From Pseudooceanicola sp050897975 (GTDB lineage: Bacteria; Pseudomonadota; Alphaproteobacteria; Rhodobacterales; Rhodobacteraceae), in contig NZ_JBPAXY010000003.1 of NCBI RefSeq assembly GCF_050897975.1, positions 124,001 to 188,000 on the forward strand: a stretch of 64,000 nucleotides of DNA. Reading direction: 5' to 3'. The position numbers were made by a program, and so were the translations under genes. The notes under the pieces were generated by a model. The model was not told the DNA's origin. It worked only from the letters and a program-made list of their open reading frames with translations, and ran no database searches. Numbering within the stretch: the stretch's first letter is position 1; every line of letters starts with the position of its first letter. This document shows positions 18,155 through 26,324 of this stretch, piece by piece.

Positions 18155-19072
18155 ATGACCGCCAGCATTCTGCCTTCGCAGCACAATCCGTTGCCGCCGA
18201 GCCAGCGGCAGATCGCCCGGGACATTTCCTATGCCTCCAGCGCCGAGACGCGGTCGGGCCGGATGGTCATCCGGGTAATGGAAAACGCCCTGGGCCGTCC
18301 CTCGCTGATCCGCCGTGCCGAAGGCTATGACGAGGATGTCAGCGCCGGCCGCGACTTCTGGTCGGTGATCGTCGAGCGCTACGGGCTGGACCTTCAGATC
18401 GCCGGCGGCAGCCTTCAGAACCTGCCCCAGGACGGGCCCCTGGTGGTGGTCGCCAACCACCCCTACGGCATCCTGGACGGGCTGATGCTGGGCCATATCC
18501 TGCAAGAGCGGCGCGGCGATTTCCGCATCCTGGCCAATCGCGTCTTCCGTAAGGCCAGCGACCTGGACCGGGTGATCCTGCCGATCAGTTTCGACGAGAC
18601 GCGCGAGGCGGTGCAGACCAATATCGAGACCCGGCGCGAGGCGCTGCGCTATCTGGGCGAGGGGGGCTGTATCGGCGTTTTCCCCGGTGGCACCGTCTCG
18701 ACCGCGGCACGGCCCTTTTCGCATCCGATGGATCCCGGCTGGCGCGGCTTTACCGCGCGGATGATCGCAAAATCCGGCGCCACCGTGGTGCCGGTGTTCT
18801 TCGATGGCACCACCTCGCGGCTGTTCCAGCTGGCCAGCCATCTGCACCAGACCCTGCGCATGGGCCTGTTGCTGAAAGAGTTTCGCGCCCGGGTCGACGG
18901 CCCGGTGCGCGTGGTGATCGGTGCGCCGATCCCCGCCGAGGCCCTGCGCGCCCGCGCGGGCGATACCAAAGCAATGATGGATTTCCTGCGCAAAGCGACG
19001 TATGAGCTTTCCCCGAAGCCGTTGGATTCCTACGCTTACGGCTATGAGTTCGAGGCAAAGCACCGGGGCTGA
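18155..19072 (+). CDS. 1-acyl-glycerol-3-phosphate-type acyltransferase
   Basis: This 305-residue protein has the PlsC acyltransferase fold. The catalytic motif reads 'NHPYGILDG', i.e. H-X5-D rather than the usual H-X4-D, a spacing found in lyso-ornithine-lipid or hemolysin-like members. 'FPGGTVST' corresponds to the FPEGTRS substrate motif, with Gly replacing the customary Glu. 'VVPVFFDG' follows. The substrate is not determinable; an acyl transfer in membrane lipid synthesis is likely. No transmembrane helix is obvious. The 222 bp before it hold no gene I can see. Confidence 0.82.
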   Translation: MTASILPSQHNPLPPSQRQIARDISYASSAETRSGRMVIRVMENALGRPSLIRRAEGYDEDVSAGRDFWSVIVERYGLDLQIAGGSLQNLPQDGPLVVVANHPYGILDGLMLGHILQERRGDFRILANRVFRKASDLDRVILPISFDETREAVQTNIETRREALRYLGEGGCIGVFPGGTVSTAARPFSHPMDPGWRGFTARMIAKSGATVVPVFFDGTTSRLFQLASHLHQTLRMGLLLKEFRARVDGPVRVVIGAPIPAEALRARAGDTKAMMDFLRKATYELSPKPLDSYAYGYEFEAKHRG

Positions 19073-19115
19073 CCCCGGGCGCAGCAGGGGCGGGCCCGGA
19101 AGGGTCCGAAAGGCC

Positions 19116-19928
19116 ATGGCGGTTGGTATTTTCGATTCGGGTCTGGGCGGGCTGACGGTGCTGGACGCCTGCGCCGCGCGTCTGCCCGACGTGCCCTTCG
19201 TCTATCTGGGCGACAACGCCCATGCGCCCTATGGCGTGCGCGATGCCGATGACATCTTCGAGCTGACCAAGACCGGTGTGCAGCGCCTGTTCGACGCGGG
19301 CTGCGACCTGGTGATCCTGGCCTGCAATACCGCCAGCGCCGCCGCCCTGCGCCGGATGCAGGAAAGCTGGGTGCCCGCCGACAAGCGGGTGCTGGGGGTC
19401 TTCGTGCCGCTGATCGAGGCGCTGACCGAACGGCAATGGGGCGACAATTCCCCGCCGCGCGAGGTTGCAGTGAAACATGTGGCCCTTTTCGCTACCCCCG
19501 CCACCGTCGCCAGCCGCGCCTTCCAGCGCGAACTGGCCTTCCGCGCCATCGGCGTGGATGTCGAGGCCCAGGCCTGCGGCGGCGTGGTCGATGCGATCGA
19601 AGAGGGCGACATGATCCTGGCCGAGGCGCTGGTGCGCAGCCATGTCGAGGCGCTGAAGCGCAAGATGCCGCACCCCGAGGCCGCGATCCTGGGCTGCACC
19701 CATTATCCGCTGATGGAAGAGGCCTTCCAGGCGGCCCTGGGCGCCGATGTGACGGTCTATTCCCAGGCCAATCTGGTGGCGGCCAGCCTGGCCGACTACC
19801 TGGGCCGGCACCCGGAAAAACGCGGCCCTGGCGAGGTGTCGATGTTCCTGACCACCGGCGATCCGGGGCGGGTGTCGGACCACGCGACGCAATTCCTGCG
19901 ACGACGGATCGATTTTCACGCCGCCTGA
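19116..19928 (+). CDS. murI: Glutamate racemase
   Basis: MurI makes D-glutamate for peptidoglycan. The 270-residue enzyme shows 'GIFDSGLGGLTVLD', 'YLGDNAHAPYG', the first catalytic Cys in 'LACNTASAAA' and the second in 'LGCTHYPL'. The reading frame extends 38 codons further upstream, overlapping the acyltransferase gene, but the family begins at 'MAVGIFDSG'. The ribosome site (GAAAGG) is weak. It lies 43 bp after the acyltransferase and may be co-transcribed. Confidence 0.94.
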   Translation: MAVGIFDSGLGGLTVLDACAARLPDVPFVYLGDNAHAPYGVRDADDIFELTKTGVQRLFDAGCDLVILACNTASAAALRRMQESWVPADKRVLGVFVPLIEALTERQWGDNSPPREVAVKHVALFATPATVASRAFQRELAFRAIGVDVEAQACGGVVDAIEEGDMILAEALVRSHVEALKRKMPHPEAAILGCTHYPLMEEAFQAALGADVTVYSQANLVAASLADYLGRHPEKRGPGEVSMFLTTGDPGRVSDHATQFLRRRIDFHAA

Positions 19929-20044
19929 GCTCGGGCGGCCCGGGGCGTGACCCCGCGACAATTTGATCTCGCTCATTCCCGCAATGGGCCATCTTCCCTA
20001 GATAGACAGACGGGCGGGCGCGCGACCCCGCCGAAAGGATGCAC

Positions 20045-21073
20045 ATGACCAAGAAAATCGCCATCATCGGGGCCTCGGGCTATACCGGGGCGGAACTGAT
20101 CCGGCTGATTTCGACCCATCCGGGGATCGAGATCGCCGCCCTGGCCGCCAATTCCAAGGCGGGGCAGTCGATGGCCGCCGTCTTCCCCTTCCTGCGCCAC
20201 CTGGACCTGCCGGACCTGGTGACCGTGGATCAGATCGACTTTTCCCAGATCGACCTGGCCTTCTGCGCCCTGCCGCACAAGACCAGCCAGGAGGTGATCC
20301 GCGATCTTCCCAAGACGCTGAAAATCGTCGATCTTTCCGCCGATTTCCGGCTGCGCGATCCGGCGGAATACAAGAAATGGTACGGAAATGACCATGCCGC
20401 GGTCGAGATGCAGGCGGAAGCGGTCTACGGGTTGACCGAGTTCTACCGCGATGAGATCGCCGCCGCGCGGCTGGTCGCGGGCACCGGCTGCAACGCCGCC
20501 ACCGGCCAGTTCACCCTGCGGCCGCTGATCGCGGCGGGGGTCATCGGGCTGGACGATATCATCCTGGACATGAAATGCGCCGTCTCGGGCGCGGGCCGGT
20601 CGCTGAAGGAAAACCTGCTGCACGCCGAGCTGAGCGAGGGCTACAACGCCTATGCGGTCGGCGGCACGCACCGGCACCAGGGCGAGTTCGACCAGGAATT
20701 CAGCGCCATCGCGGGGCGCGAGGTGAGGATCCAGTTCACGCCCCATCTGGTGCCCGCCAACCGCGGCATCCTGTCCACCGGCTATGTCTCGGGCGATGCG
20801 GCAGAGGTGCACGCCACCCTGGCCGAGGCCTATTCCGGCGAGCCCTTCGTCGAGGTTCTGCCCTTCGGCGAGACCCCCTCGACCCATCATGTGCGCGGCT
20901 CGAACTATGTGCATATCGGGGTGACGGGCGACCGGATCCCGGGGCGGGCGATCGTGGTCACGGCGCTGGACAACCTGTGCAAGGGCTCTTCGGGGCAGGC
21001 GTTGCAGAACGCCAACCTGATGCTGGGTCTTGAGGAAACCATGGGGCTGACGGCGGCGCCCGTCTTCCCGTAA
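20045..21073 (+). CDS. argC: N-acetyl-gamma-glutamyl-phosphate reductase
   Basis: ArgC reduces N-acetylglutamyl phosphate to the semialdehyde with NADPH in arginine synthesis. The 342-residue protein is the long (type 1) form, with 'IIGASGYTGAELIRL' for NADP binding, catalytic Cys in 'AGTGCNAATGQFTL', and 'HHVRGSNYVHIGV' near the end. Two ATG codons stand six bases apart; AAAGGA is positioned for the second, at 20045, and overlaps the first. ccmE follows after 25 bp. Confidence 0.95.
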   Translation: MTKKIAIIGASGYTGAELIRLISTHPGIEIAALAANSKAGQSMAAVFPFLRHLDLPDLVTVDQIDFSQIDLAFCALPHKTSQEVIRDLPKTLKIVDLSADFRLRDPAEYKKWYGNDHAAVEMQAEAVYGLTEFYRDEIAAARLVAGTGCNAATGQFTLRPLIAAGVIGLDDIILDMKCAVSGAGRSLKENLLHAELSEGYNAYAVGGTHRHQGEFDQEFSAIAGREVRIQFTPHLVPANRGILSTGYVSGDAAEVHATLAEAYSGEPFVEVLPFGETPSTHHVRGSNYVHIGVTGDRIPGRAIVVTALDNLCKGSSGQALQNANLMLGLEETMGLTAAPVFP

Positions 21074-21098
21074 TGTCTGAGGTTTGGGGGGTAAGTCC

Positions 21099-21536
21099 AT
21101 GAAGGGGCTGAAGAAAAAGAGGCGCATTCAGATCATCGTCCTGGCCTTCGCCGCGCTGGCGCTGTCGGCTGGGCTGATCGGCTATGCCTTCCAGGACGGG
21201 ATCAACTTCTTCCGCTCGCCCAGTCAGGTGGCCGAGGCGCCCCCCGGCCCGGAAGAGGTGTTCCGCCTCGGTGGGCTAGTCGAGGAAGGCACGCTGGAAC
21301 GCGGCGAGGTGATCCGCTTTGTGGTGACCGATGGCGGCGCCTCGGTGCCGGTGAGTTTCGTCGGCATCTTGCCCGACCTCTTCGCCGAGAACCAGGGGAT
21401 GATCGGCACCGGTCGCTATGTGAACGGTGTTTTCGAAGCTACTGAAATCCTTGCCAAACACGATGAAAACTACATGCCGAAAGAGGTCATTGACGCGCTG
21501 AAGGAACAGGGCGTCTACGAGGCCCCCGAAAGCTGA
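21099..21536 (+). CDS. ccmE: Cytochrome c maturation heme chaperone CcmE
   Basis: CcmE is an inner-membrane, periplasm-facing protein that binds heme covalently and passes it to CcmF/CcmH. The 145-residue protein has the basic N-terminus 'MKGLKKKRR', one transmembrane helix (about residues 11-30), the OB-fold body ('FRLGGLVEEGT', 'VSFVGILPDLF') and the heme-binding His in 'LAKHDENYMP'. An in-frame TTG five codons upstream was not chosen. A terminator follows, so ccmE is cut off from ccmF by the lysis pair. Confidence 0.95.
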   Translation: MKGLKKKRRIQIIVLAFAALALSAGLIGYAFQDGINFFRSPSQVAEAPPGPEEVFRLGGLVEEGTLERGEVIRFVVTDGGASVPVSFVGILPDLFAENQGMIGTGRYVNGVFEATEILAKHDENYMPKEVIDALKEQGVYEAPES

Positions 21537-21564
21537 CCCGTGCCCTTGGGCCGAGGTGAACCAG

Positions 21565-21601
21565 AGGCTGCGTTCGGTGCCCGAGCGCAGCCTTAATCTT
21601 T
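21565..21601 (+). terminator. Terminator between ccmE and the endolysin gene
   Basis: A 13-bp stem with one wobble pair (21565-21577 with 21581-21593) is followed by TTAATCTTT. It separates ccmE from the lysis module. The TTAA here is also half of a CtrA-like site, but the second half is missing. Confidence 0.75.
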
Positions 21602-21647
21602 GCCCCGGCAGGCTTTCCCCTGAGCAGCAGCAACAGGAGGCAGGCCG

Positions 21648-22262
21648 ATGGCACGGGATGTGCGGCAGATCGCCGAGGAAATCGTGGCCCGCGAGGGGGG
21701 CTATGTGAACGACCCTGATGACCCGGGCGGGGCGACCAATCACGGGGTCACGGTGCATACCATGCGCCGTCTGGGTCTGGATCTGGATGGCGACGGGCAT
21801 GTCGATGCGGCGGACGTAAAGCGCCTCAGCCGGGCTCAGGCGCTGGATATCTTCCTGGAACACTACTTCCACGGGCCGCGCATCGCCGAGCTGCCGGAAC
21901 TGCTGTGGCCGACGGTCTTCGACATGTATGTGAATTCCGGCAACAACGCTGTGAAAATTCTACAGCGCCTGCTCTGCGACATGGGCTGGACGGTGGGCGT
22001 TGACGGGGCCATCGGGCCGCAGACGATCCGCGCCACCACCGAGGCCTTCGCCGCCGCCGCAGATCACATGGTCGACGCCTACGGCATTGCCCGGCGCAAC
22101 TATTACTTCCGCCTGGCCGACGGGCGGGTGCAAAGCCGCAAATACGTCCGCACCCGGGCGGGCGGCAAGGGCGGCTGGATCCGCCGCGCGGAAGAGTTCA
22201 TCGCGCCGCGCTATCACCTGAGCGAGGCGGAATTTGCCGAGAGGGTCGCGGCATGGGGCTGA
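21648..22262 (+). CDS. Endolysin: holin-associated N-acetylmuramidase (GH108)
   Basis: This 204-residue protein matches the glycoside hydrolase 108 muramidases. The N-terminal 'EEIVAREGGYVNDPDDPGG' with catalytic Glu and 'ATNHGVTVHT' is diagnostic, and a peptidoglycan-binding region ('VDGAIGPQTIRA') follows. An EF-hand-like loop 'DLDGDGHVDAADV' (about residues 43-55) suggests calcium binding. There is no signal peptide, so export would need the adjacent holin. The gene overlaps the holin by 10 bp. Homologous pairs in Rhodobacter capsulatus lyse cells to release gene transfer agent particles. Confidence 0.88.
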   Translation: MARDVRQIAEEIVAREGGYVNDPDDPGGATNHGVTVHTMRRLGLDLDGDGHVDAADVKRLSRAQALDIFLEHYFHGPRIAELPELLWPTVFDMYVNSGNNAVKILQRLLCDMGWTVGVDGAIGPQTIRATTEAFAAAADHMVDAYGIARRNYYFRLADGRVQSRKYVRTRAGGKGGWIRRAEEFIAPRYHLSEAEFAERVAAWG

Positions 22263-22798
22263 TCACCGGACTGCTAGAGGCGATCTTTGGCGGCGGGCGC
22301 AACGTGATCCGCGAAACGGCGGAGGTCTTTCGTGCCAATGCCGAAGGGGTGGATCAGCGCGACCTGGCGGCCTTCGAGGCCGCGCTGGCCCAGCACGGGG
22401 CCGAGTTCCGTGACAACCGCTCGGGCTTTGATCGTTTCATTGACGGGCTGAACCGGCTGCCGCGCCCGGCCATGGCCCTGGGGGCGATCGGCCTTTTCGT
22501 CGCCGCGATGAGCGATCCGGTCTGGTTTTCCGAGCGGATGCAGGGCCTTGCCCTGGTGCCCGAGGCGCTGTGGTGGCTTCTGGGCGCGGTCGTCAGCTTC
22601 TATTTCGGGGCGCGCCATCAGGTGAAGGGGCAGGAGTTTCAGCGCGAGATCGCCCAGACCATGGCGCGCACCCCGCAGGTGGTGACCAACCTGCGCGCGC
22701 TGCGCACCTTGGAGGGCGAGGGGGCACCGCCCCCGGCGGCCCCGGCACCCGTCCGAGATCCCAATCCGGCGCTGGAGGCCTGGCGCCGCGCCGCCTGA
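22253..22798 (+). CDS. Holin, gene-transfer-agent release type
   Basis: This 181-residue protein fits the 'holin of 3TMs, for gene-transfer release' family. After an N-terminal segment ('GLITGLLEAIFGGGRNVIRETAEVF') come 'RPAMALGAIGLFVAAM' and 'LVPEALWWLLGAVVSFYFGARHQ' as membrane helices, then a polar tail ending in a Pro/Ala-rich stretch. Holins permeabilise the inner membrane at a set time and let the endolysin reach peptidoglycan. Translation is coupled to the endolysin by a 10-bp overlap. A terminator ends the pair. Confidence 0.85.
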   Translation: MGLITGLLEAIFGGGRNVIRETAEVFRANAEGVDQRDLAAFEAALAQHGAEFRDNRSGFDRFIDGLNRLPRPAMALGAIGLFVAAMSDPVWFSERMQGLALVPEALWWLLGAVVSFYFGARHQVKGQEFQREIAQTMARTPQVVTNLRALRTLEGEGAPPPAAPAPVRDPNPALEAWRRAA

Positions 22799-22823
22799 GA
22801 CCCCGATCCCAACTGACACACCC

Positions 22824-22855
22824 AGAGGCGCGGCAAATCTGTCGCGCCTCTTTTC
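22824..22855 (+). terminator. Terminator of the endolysin/holin operon
   Basis: A 9-bp perfect stem AGAGGCGCG/CGCGCCTCT with a 10-base loop is followed by TTTTC. It closes the lysis pair 25 bp after the holin stop and 50 bp before ccmF. Confidence 0.85.
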
Positions 22856-22902
22856 ATTCATTTGAATTGAGCCTGCCCGAACCCTTCCCCTATAACCGGG
22901 CC

Positions 22903-24867
22903 ATGATTACTGAACTCGGTCATTTTTGCCTGATCCTGGCCTTCGCGGTCGCCCTGTTCCAAACTGTGGTGCCGCTGGTCGGCGCCTGGCGTCGCTGGCC
23001 CGGCTGGATGGCTGCCGCCGAACCGGCCGCGCTGGTCCAGGCGGGGTTGGTCGCACTGTCCTTTGCGGCGCTGACCTGGGCCTTTGTCACCTCGGACTTC
23101 TCGCTGCGGTTGGTCTGGGCCAACAGCCATTCCGCCAAGCCGATGTTGTACAAAATCACCGGTGTTTGGGGGAATCACGAGGGCTCGATGCTGCTTTGGG
23201 TGCTGATCGTGGCGCTGTTTGGCGCGGCGGCAGCGCTTTTCGGGGGCAATCTGCCGCCCAGCCTGCGGGCCCGCGTCCTGGGGGTACAGGGAATGATCGG
23301 TGTGGCCTTCCTGGCCTTCCTGCTGTTCACCTCGAACCCCTTCCTGCGCCTGGCCGTGCCGCCCTTCGACGGACAGGATCTGAACCCGTTGTTGCAGGAT
23401 CCGGGCCTCGCCTTCCATCCGCCCTTCCTCTACCTCGGCTACGTGGGCCTTTCGATGTCCTTCAGCTTTGCCATCGCCGCGCTGCTGGAAGGTCGGGTGG
23501 ACGCCGCCTGGGGTCGCTGGGTGCGGCCCTGGACCCTGGCCGCCTGGGTCTTCCTGACCGTGGGCATCGCCCTTGGATCCTGGTGGGCCTATTACGAGCT
23601 GGGCTGGGGCGGGTTCTGGTTCTGGGATCCGGTGGAAAACGCCTCGTTCATGCCCTGGCTGGTGGCCGCGGCCCTGCTGCATTCGGCCATCGTGGTGGAG
23701 AAACGCGAAAGCCTGAAGGCCTGGACCATCCTGCTGGCGATCATCGCCTTCGGCTTCTCGCTGGTCGGGGCCTTCATCACCCGTTCGGGCATCATCACCT
23801 CGGTTCATGCCTTCGCCACCGACCCCGAACGCGGCGTCTTCCTGCTGCTGATCACGCTCTACTTCATGGTCGGCGCCCTGTCGCTTTTTGCCCTGCGGGC
23901 CGAGGTCATGGCTTCGAAAGGGGTCTTTGCCCTGATCAGCCGGGAATCGGCGCTGGTTTTCAACAATATCCTGCTGGGGGTCGCGGCCTTCGTGGTGTTC
24001 GTCGGCACCATCTGGCCGTTGGTCTCTGAAATGGCCTTCGAGCGGAAGCTGTCGGTGGGCGCGCCCTTCTTCAACATGGCCTTCACCCCCTTCATGGTGG
24101 CCCTGGGCGCGATCCTGCCCCTGGGGGCCATGCTGCCGTGGAAACGGGCCAAGCTGGGCCGCGTGGCGCGCAAACTGGCCCCGGCGGCGGTGCTGGCCCT
24201 GGCGGTCGGCGCGCTGGTCTGGGCGATGCAGGCCGACCGTTCGGCCCTGGGTCCCGTGGGTCTGATGCTGGGCACCTGGCTTGTCGCGGGCAGCCTGGCG
24301 GATCTGTGGAGCCGCACCGGCAACAGCGGCGCCTCCCGCCTGCTGCGCCTTCCGCGCGCCGACTGGGGGCGCGTGGTGGCCCATGCGGGGCTGGGCGTGA
24401 CCATGGCCGGGATCGCCGGCATGCTGGCCTGGCAAAGCGAGGATATCCGCGTGGTGCAGGTCGGCGATACGGTGGCCCTGTCGGGCTATGACATCACTCT
24501 GCGCGGGGTCGAGCAGGTGCAGGGGCCGAACTATATTTCGACCATGGCCGAGGTCACCCTGGCCAAGGACGGGCGCCAGATCGGCACGCTGCATCCCGAA
24601 AAACGGGTCTATCCGGTCGCCGGGATGCCCACCACCGAGGCGGCGCTGGATAATGGCTTTTTCCGCGATGTCTATATCGCCCTGGGCGATCCGCAGCCGG
24701 GCGGGGGTTGGGCCATGCGCAGCTATGTCAAACCCCTGGCCAACTGGATCTGGGGCGGCGCCATCCTGATGGCCCTGGGCGGCGCGCTGTCGCTCAGCGA
24801 CCGGCGCTATCGCGTGGCCGCAGGGGCCGCGAAACAGACCCGCGTGCAGGGGGTGCCAGCGGAATGA
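22903..24867 (+). CDS. ccmF: Heme lyase subunit CcmF
   Basis: CcmF is the large polytopic inner-membrane protein that attaches heme to apocytochrome c with CcmH. The 654-residue chain has more than ten hydrophobic segments. The heme-handling Trp-rich motif is present as 'WGGFWFWDPVENASFMPWL', and 'GVWGNHEGSMLLW' is a conserved periplasmic loop with a ligand His. The ATG at 22903 fits the family start; the long open frame upstream is an artefact. It overlaps ccmH by 4 bp (ATGA). Confidence 0.96.
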   Translation: MITELGHFCLILAFAVALFQTVVPLVGAWRRWPGWMAAAEPAALVQAGLVALSFAALTWAFVTSDFSLRLVWANSHSAKPMLYKITGVWGNHEGSMLLWVLIVALFGAAAALFGGNLPPSLRARVLGVQGMIGVAFLAFLLFTSNPFLRLAVPPFDGQDLNPLLQDPGLAFHPPFLYLGYVGLSMSFSFAIAALLEGRVDAAWGRWVRPWTLAAWVFLTVGIALGSWWAYYELGWGGFWFWDPVENASFMPWLVAAALLHSAIVVEKRESLKAWTILLAIIAFGFSLVGAFITRSGIITSVHAFATDPERGVFLLLITLYFMVGALSLFALRAEVMASKGVFALISRESALVFNNILLGVAAFVVFVGTIWPLVSEMAFERKLSVGAPFFNMAFTPFMVALGAILPLGAMLPWKRAKLGRVARKLAPAAVLALAVGALVWAMQADRSALGPVGLMLGTWLVAGSLADLWSRTGNSGASRLLRLPRADWGRVVAHAGLGVTMAGIAGMLAWQSEDIRVVQVGDTVALSGYDITLRGVEQVQGPNYISTMAEVTLAKDGRQIGTLHPEKRVYPVAGMPTTEAALDNGFFRDVYIALGDPQPGGGWAMRSYVKPLANWIWGGAILMALGGALSLSDRRYRVAAGAAKQTRVQGVPAE

Positions 24868-25358
24868 CAGCCTGGATCCTGCGCGCCCTGCGCCTTTTCC
24901 CCCGACCGGCCCTCTGGCTGCTGCTGCTGACCCTGGCGCTGCCCGCCCAGGCGGTGCAACCCGATGAGATCCTGGCCGATCCGGCCCTGGAAAGCCGCGC
25001 CCGCGAGATCTCGACCGGGCTGCGCTGTCTGGTCTGCCGGAACGAGAATATCGACGACAGCAACGCCGACCTGGCCCGTGACTTGCGCCTGCTGGTGCGC
25101 GAACGGCTGGTGGCGGGGGACAGCGACGAAGAGGTCGTGGATTTCATCGTCGCCCGCTACGGCGAATACGTGCTGCTGAAGCCGCGCGCGGGCGGGTCCA
25201 ACATGGTTCTGTGGCTGGCCGGGCCGGTGATGCTGTTGCTGGGTCTGGGCCTTGGCCTGGGCTATATCCGCCGCCGGGGCCAGGCCCGGGCCGCGGGCGA
25301 GGCCGATAGCCTGTCGGACGCGGAACAGGCCCGGCTGCGGGAAATTCTGAAAGACTGA
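24864..25358 (+). CDS. ccmH: Cytochrome c maturation protein CcmH
   Basis: CcmH is a membrane-anchored thiol oxidoreductase that reduces apocytochrome c cysteines before heme ligation. The 164-residue protein has a signal peptide (about residues 1-28, ending 'LPAQA'), the 'LRCLVC' redox motif, 'DLRLLVRERL' and 'IVARYGEYVLLKP', and a C-terminal transmembrane helix. The ATGA overlap with ccmF indicates one operon. The last gene of a full ccm set (ccmI) is not adjacent. Confidence 0.95.
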   Translation: MTAWILRALRLFPRPALWLLLLTLALPAQAVQPDEILADPALESRAREISTGLRCLVCRNENIDDSNADLARDLRLLVRERLVAGDSDEEVVDFIVARYGEYVLLKPRAGGSNMVLWLAGPVMLLLGLGLGLGYIRRRGQARAAGEADSLSDAEQARLREILKD

Positions 25359-25433
25359 CGTGATGTTCCCCTTTGACGGCGGGGCCGCCTTCGTCTTCTG
25401 TTGCGCCAACGGAAGACAGGAGGAGGCCCGCCC

Positions 25434-26216
25434 ATGACCTATGAGACGATCACGCTGGAGATCGCAGACGATATCGCCGTGCTGCGGCTGAACCGTCCCG
25501 ATGTGATGAACGCCCTGAACACGCGGATGCGGGCCGAGATCGCCGATGCGGCGCGCGCAGCAGGCAGCCAGGCGCGGGTGCTGGTGCTGACCGCCGCCGG
25601 GGACCGGGCCTTCTGCTCTGGCCAGGACCTCAGCGACCGGGCCTCGGCGGCGGTGCCCGACATGGAACGCACCCTGCGCGAGGAATATGTGCCGATGCTG
25701 AAGGCCATCGTCGATTGCCCGATCCCGACGATCAGCGCGGTCAACGGCGCGGCCGCCGGGGCAGGGGCCAACCTGGCCCTGGCCGCCGATGTGGTGATCG
25801 CCAAGGAAAGCGCCTATTTCCTTCAGGCCTTCACCCGCATCGGCCTGGTGCCCGACGCCGGCGGCACCTATTTCCTGCCGCGCACCATCGGCAGCCAGAA
25901 GGCTATGGGCGCCGCGCTTTTCGCCGAGAAGATTACCGCGCGCCAGGCCGACGACTGGGGCATGATCTGGGAAGCGGTGGCCGATGACGCCTTCGAGGCC
26001 ACCTGGAAGGCCCGCGCCGCCCATCTGGCCAAGGGGCCGACCGCTAGCTACGCGGAGGTGAAACAGCTGATCCGTGGGTCCTGGGAAGAGCCGGGGCTGG
26101 ATGGCCAGCTGGACGCCGAGGGCAAGGCCCAGGGTCGCTGCGGCCAAAGCCGCGATTTCCGCGAAGGCGTGGTGGCCTTCCTGGAGAAACGTCCGCCGCA
26201 TTTCGAGGGCCGCTGA
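25434..26216 (+). CDS. Enoyl-CoA hydratase/isomerase family protein, PaaG-like
   Basis: This 260-residue crotonase-fold enzyme has the oxyanion-hole segment 'AFCSGQDLSDR', a second one 'VNGAAAGAGANLALAAD', and 'GLVPDAGGTYFLPR', which carries the acidic residue typical of PaaG (epoxyphenylacetyl-CoA isomerase) and related hydratases. PaaG is the closest type I recognise, but no other paa genes are adjacent, so a general enoyl-CoA isomerase/hydratase role remains possible. AGGAGG precedes the ATG at 25434; eleven upstream in-frame codons are not part of the family. Confidence 0.82.
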   Translation: MTYETITLEIADDIAVLRLNRPDVMNALNTRMRAEIADAARAAGSQARVLVLTAAGDRAFCSGQDLSDRASAAVPDMERTLREEYVPMLKAIVDCPIPTISAVNGAAAGAGANLALAADVVIAKESAYFLQAFTRIGLVPDAGGTYFLPRTIGSQKAMGAALFAEKITARQADDWGMIWEAVADDAFEATWKARAAHLAKGPTASYAEVKQLIRGSWEEPGLDGQLDAEGKAQGRCGQSRDFREGVVAFLEKRPPHFEGR

Positions 26217-26324
26217 GCCTCATGGCGCGCACCGTCTGCGGGCTGGTGCTTTGGCCCGGACGGGGATAGCAGGGGGGCGCCAGCGGGCGCCCCTTTCGCG
26301 TGTCCGGGCAGGGGAGCAGGCAGG

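Noticed and set aside
21593..21606. CtrA-like site upstream of the endolysin.
   Set aside because: Only one TTAA half is present; the second half reads CCCG, and the TTAA belongs to the tail of the ccmE terminator.
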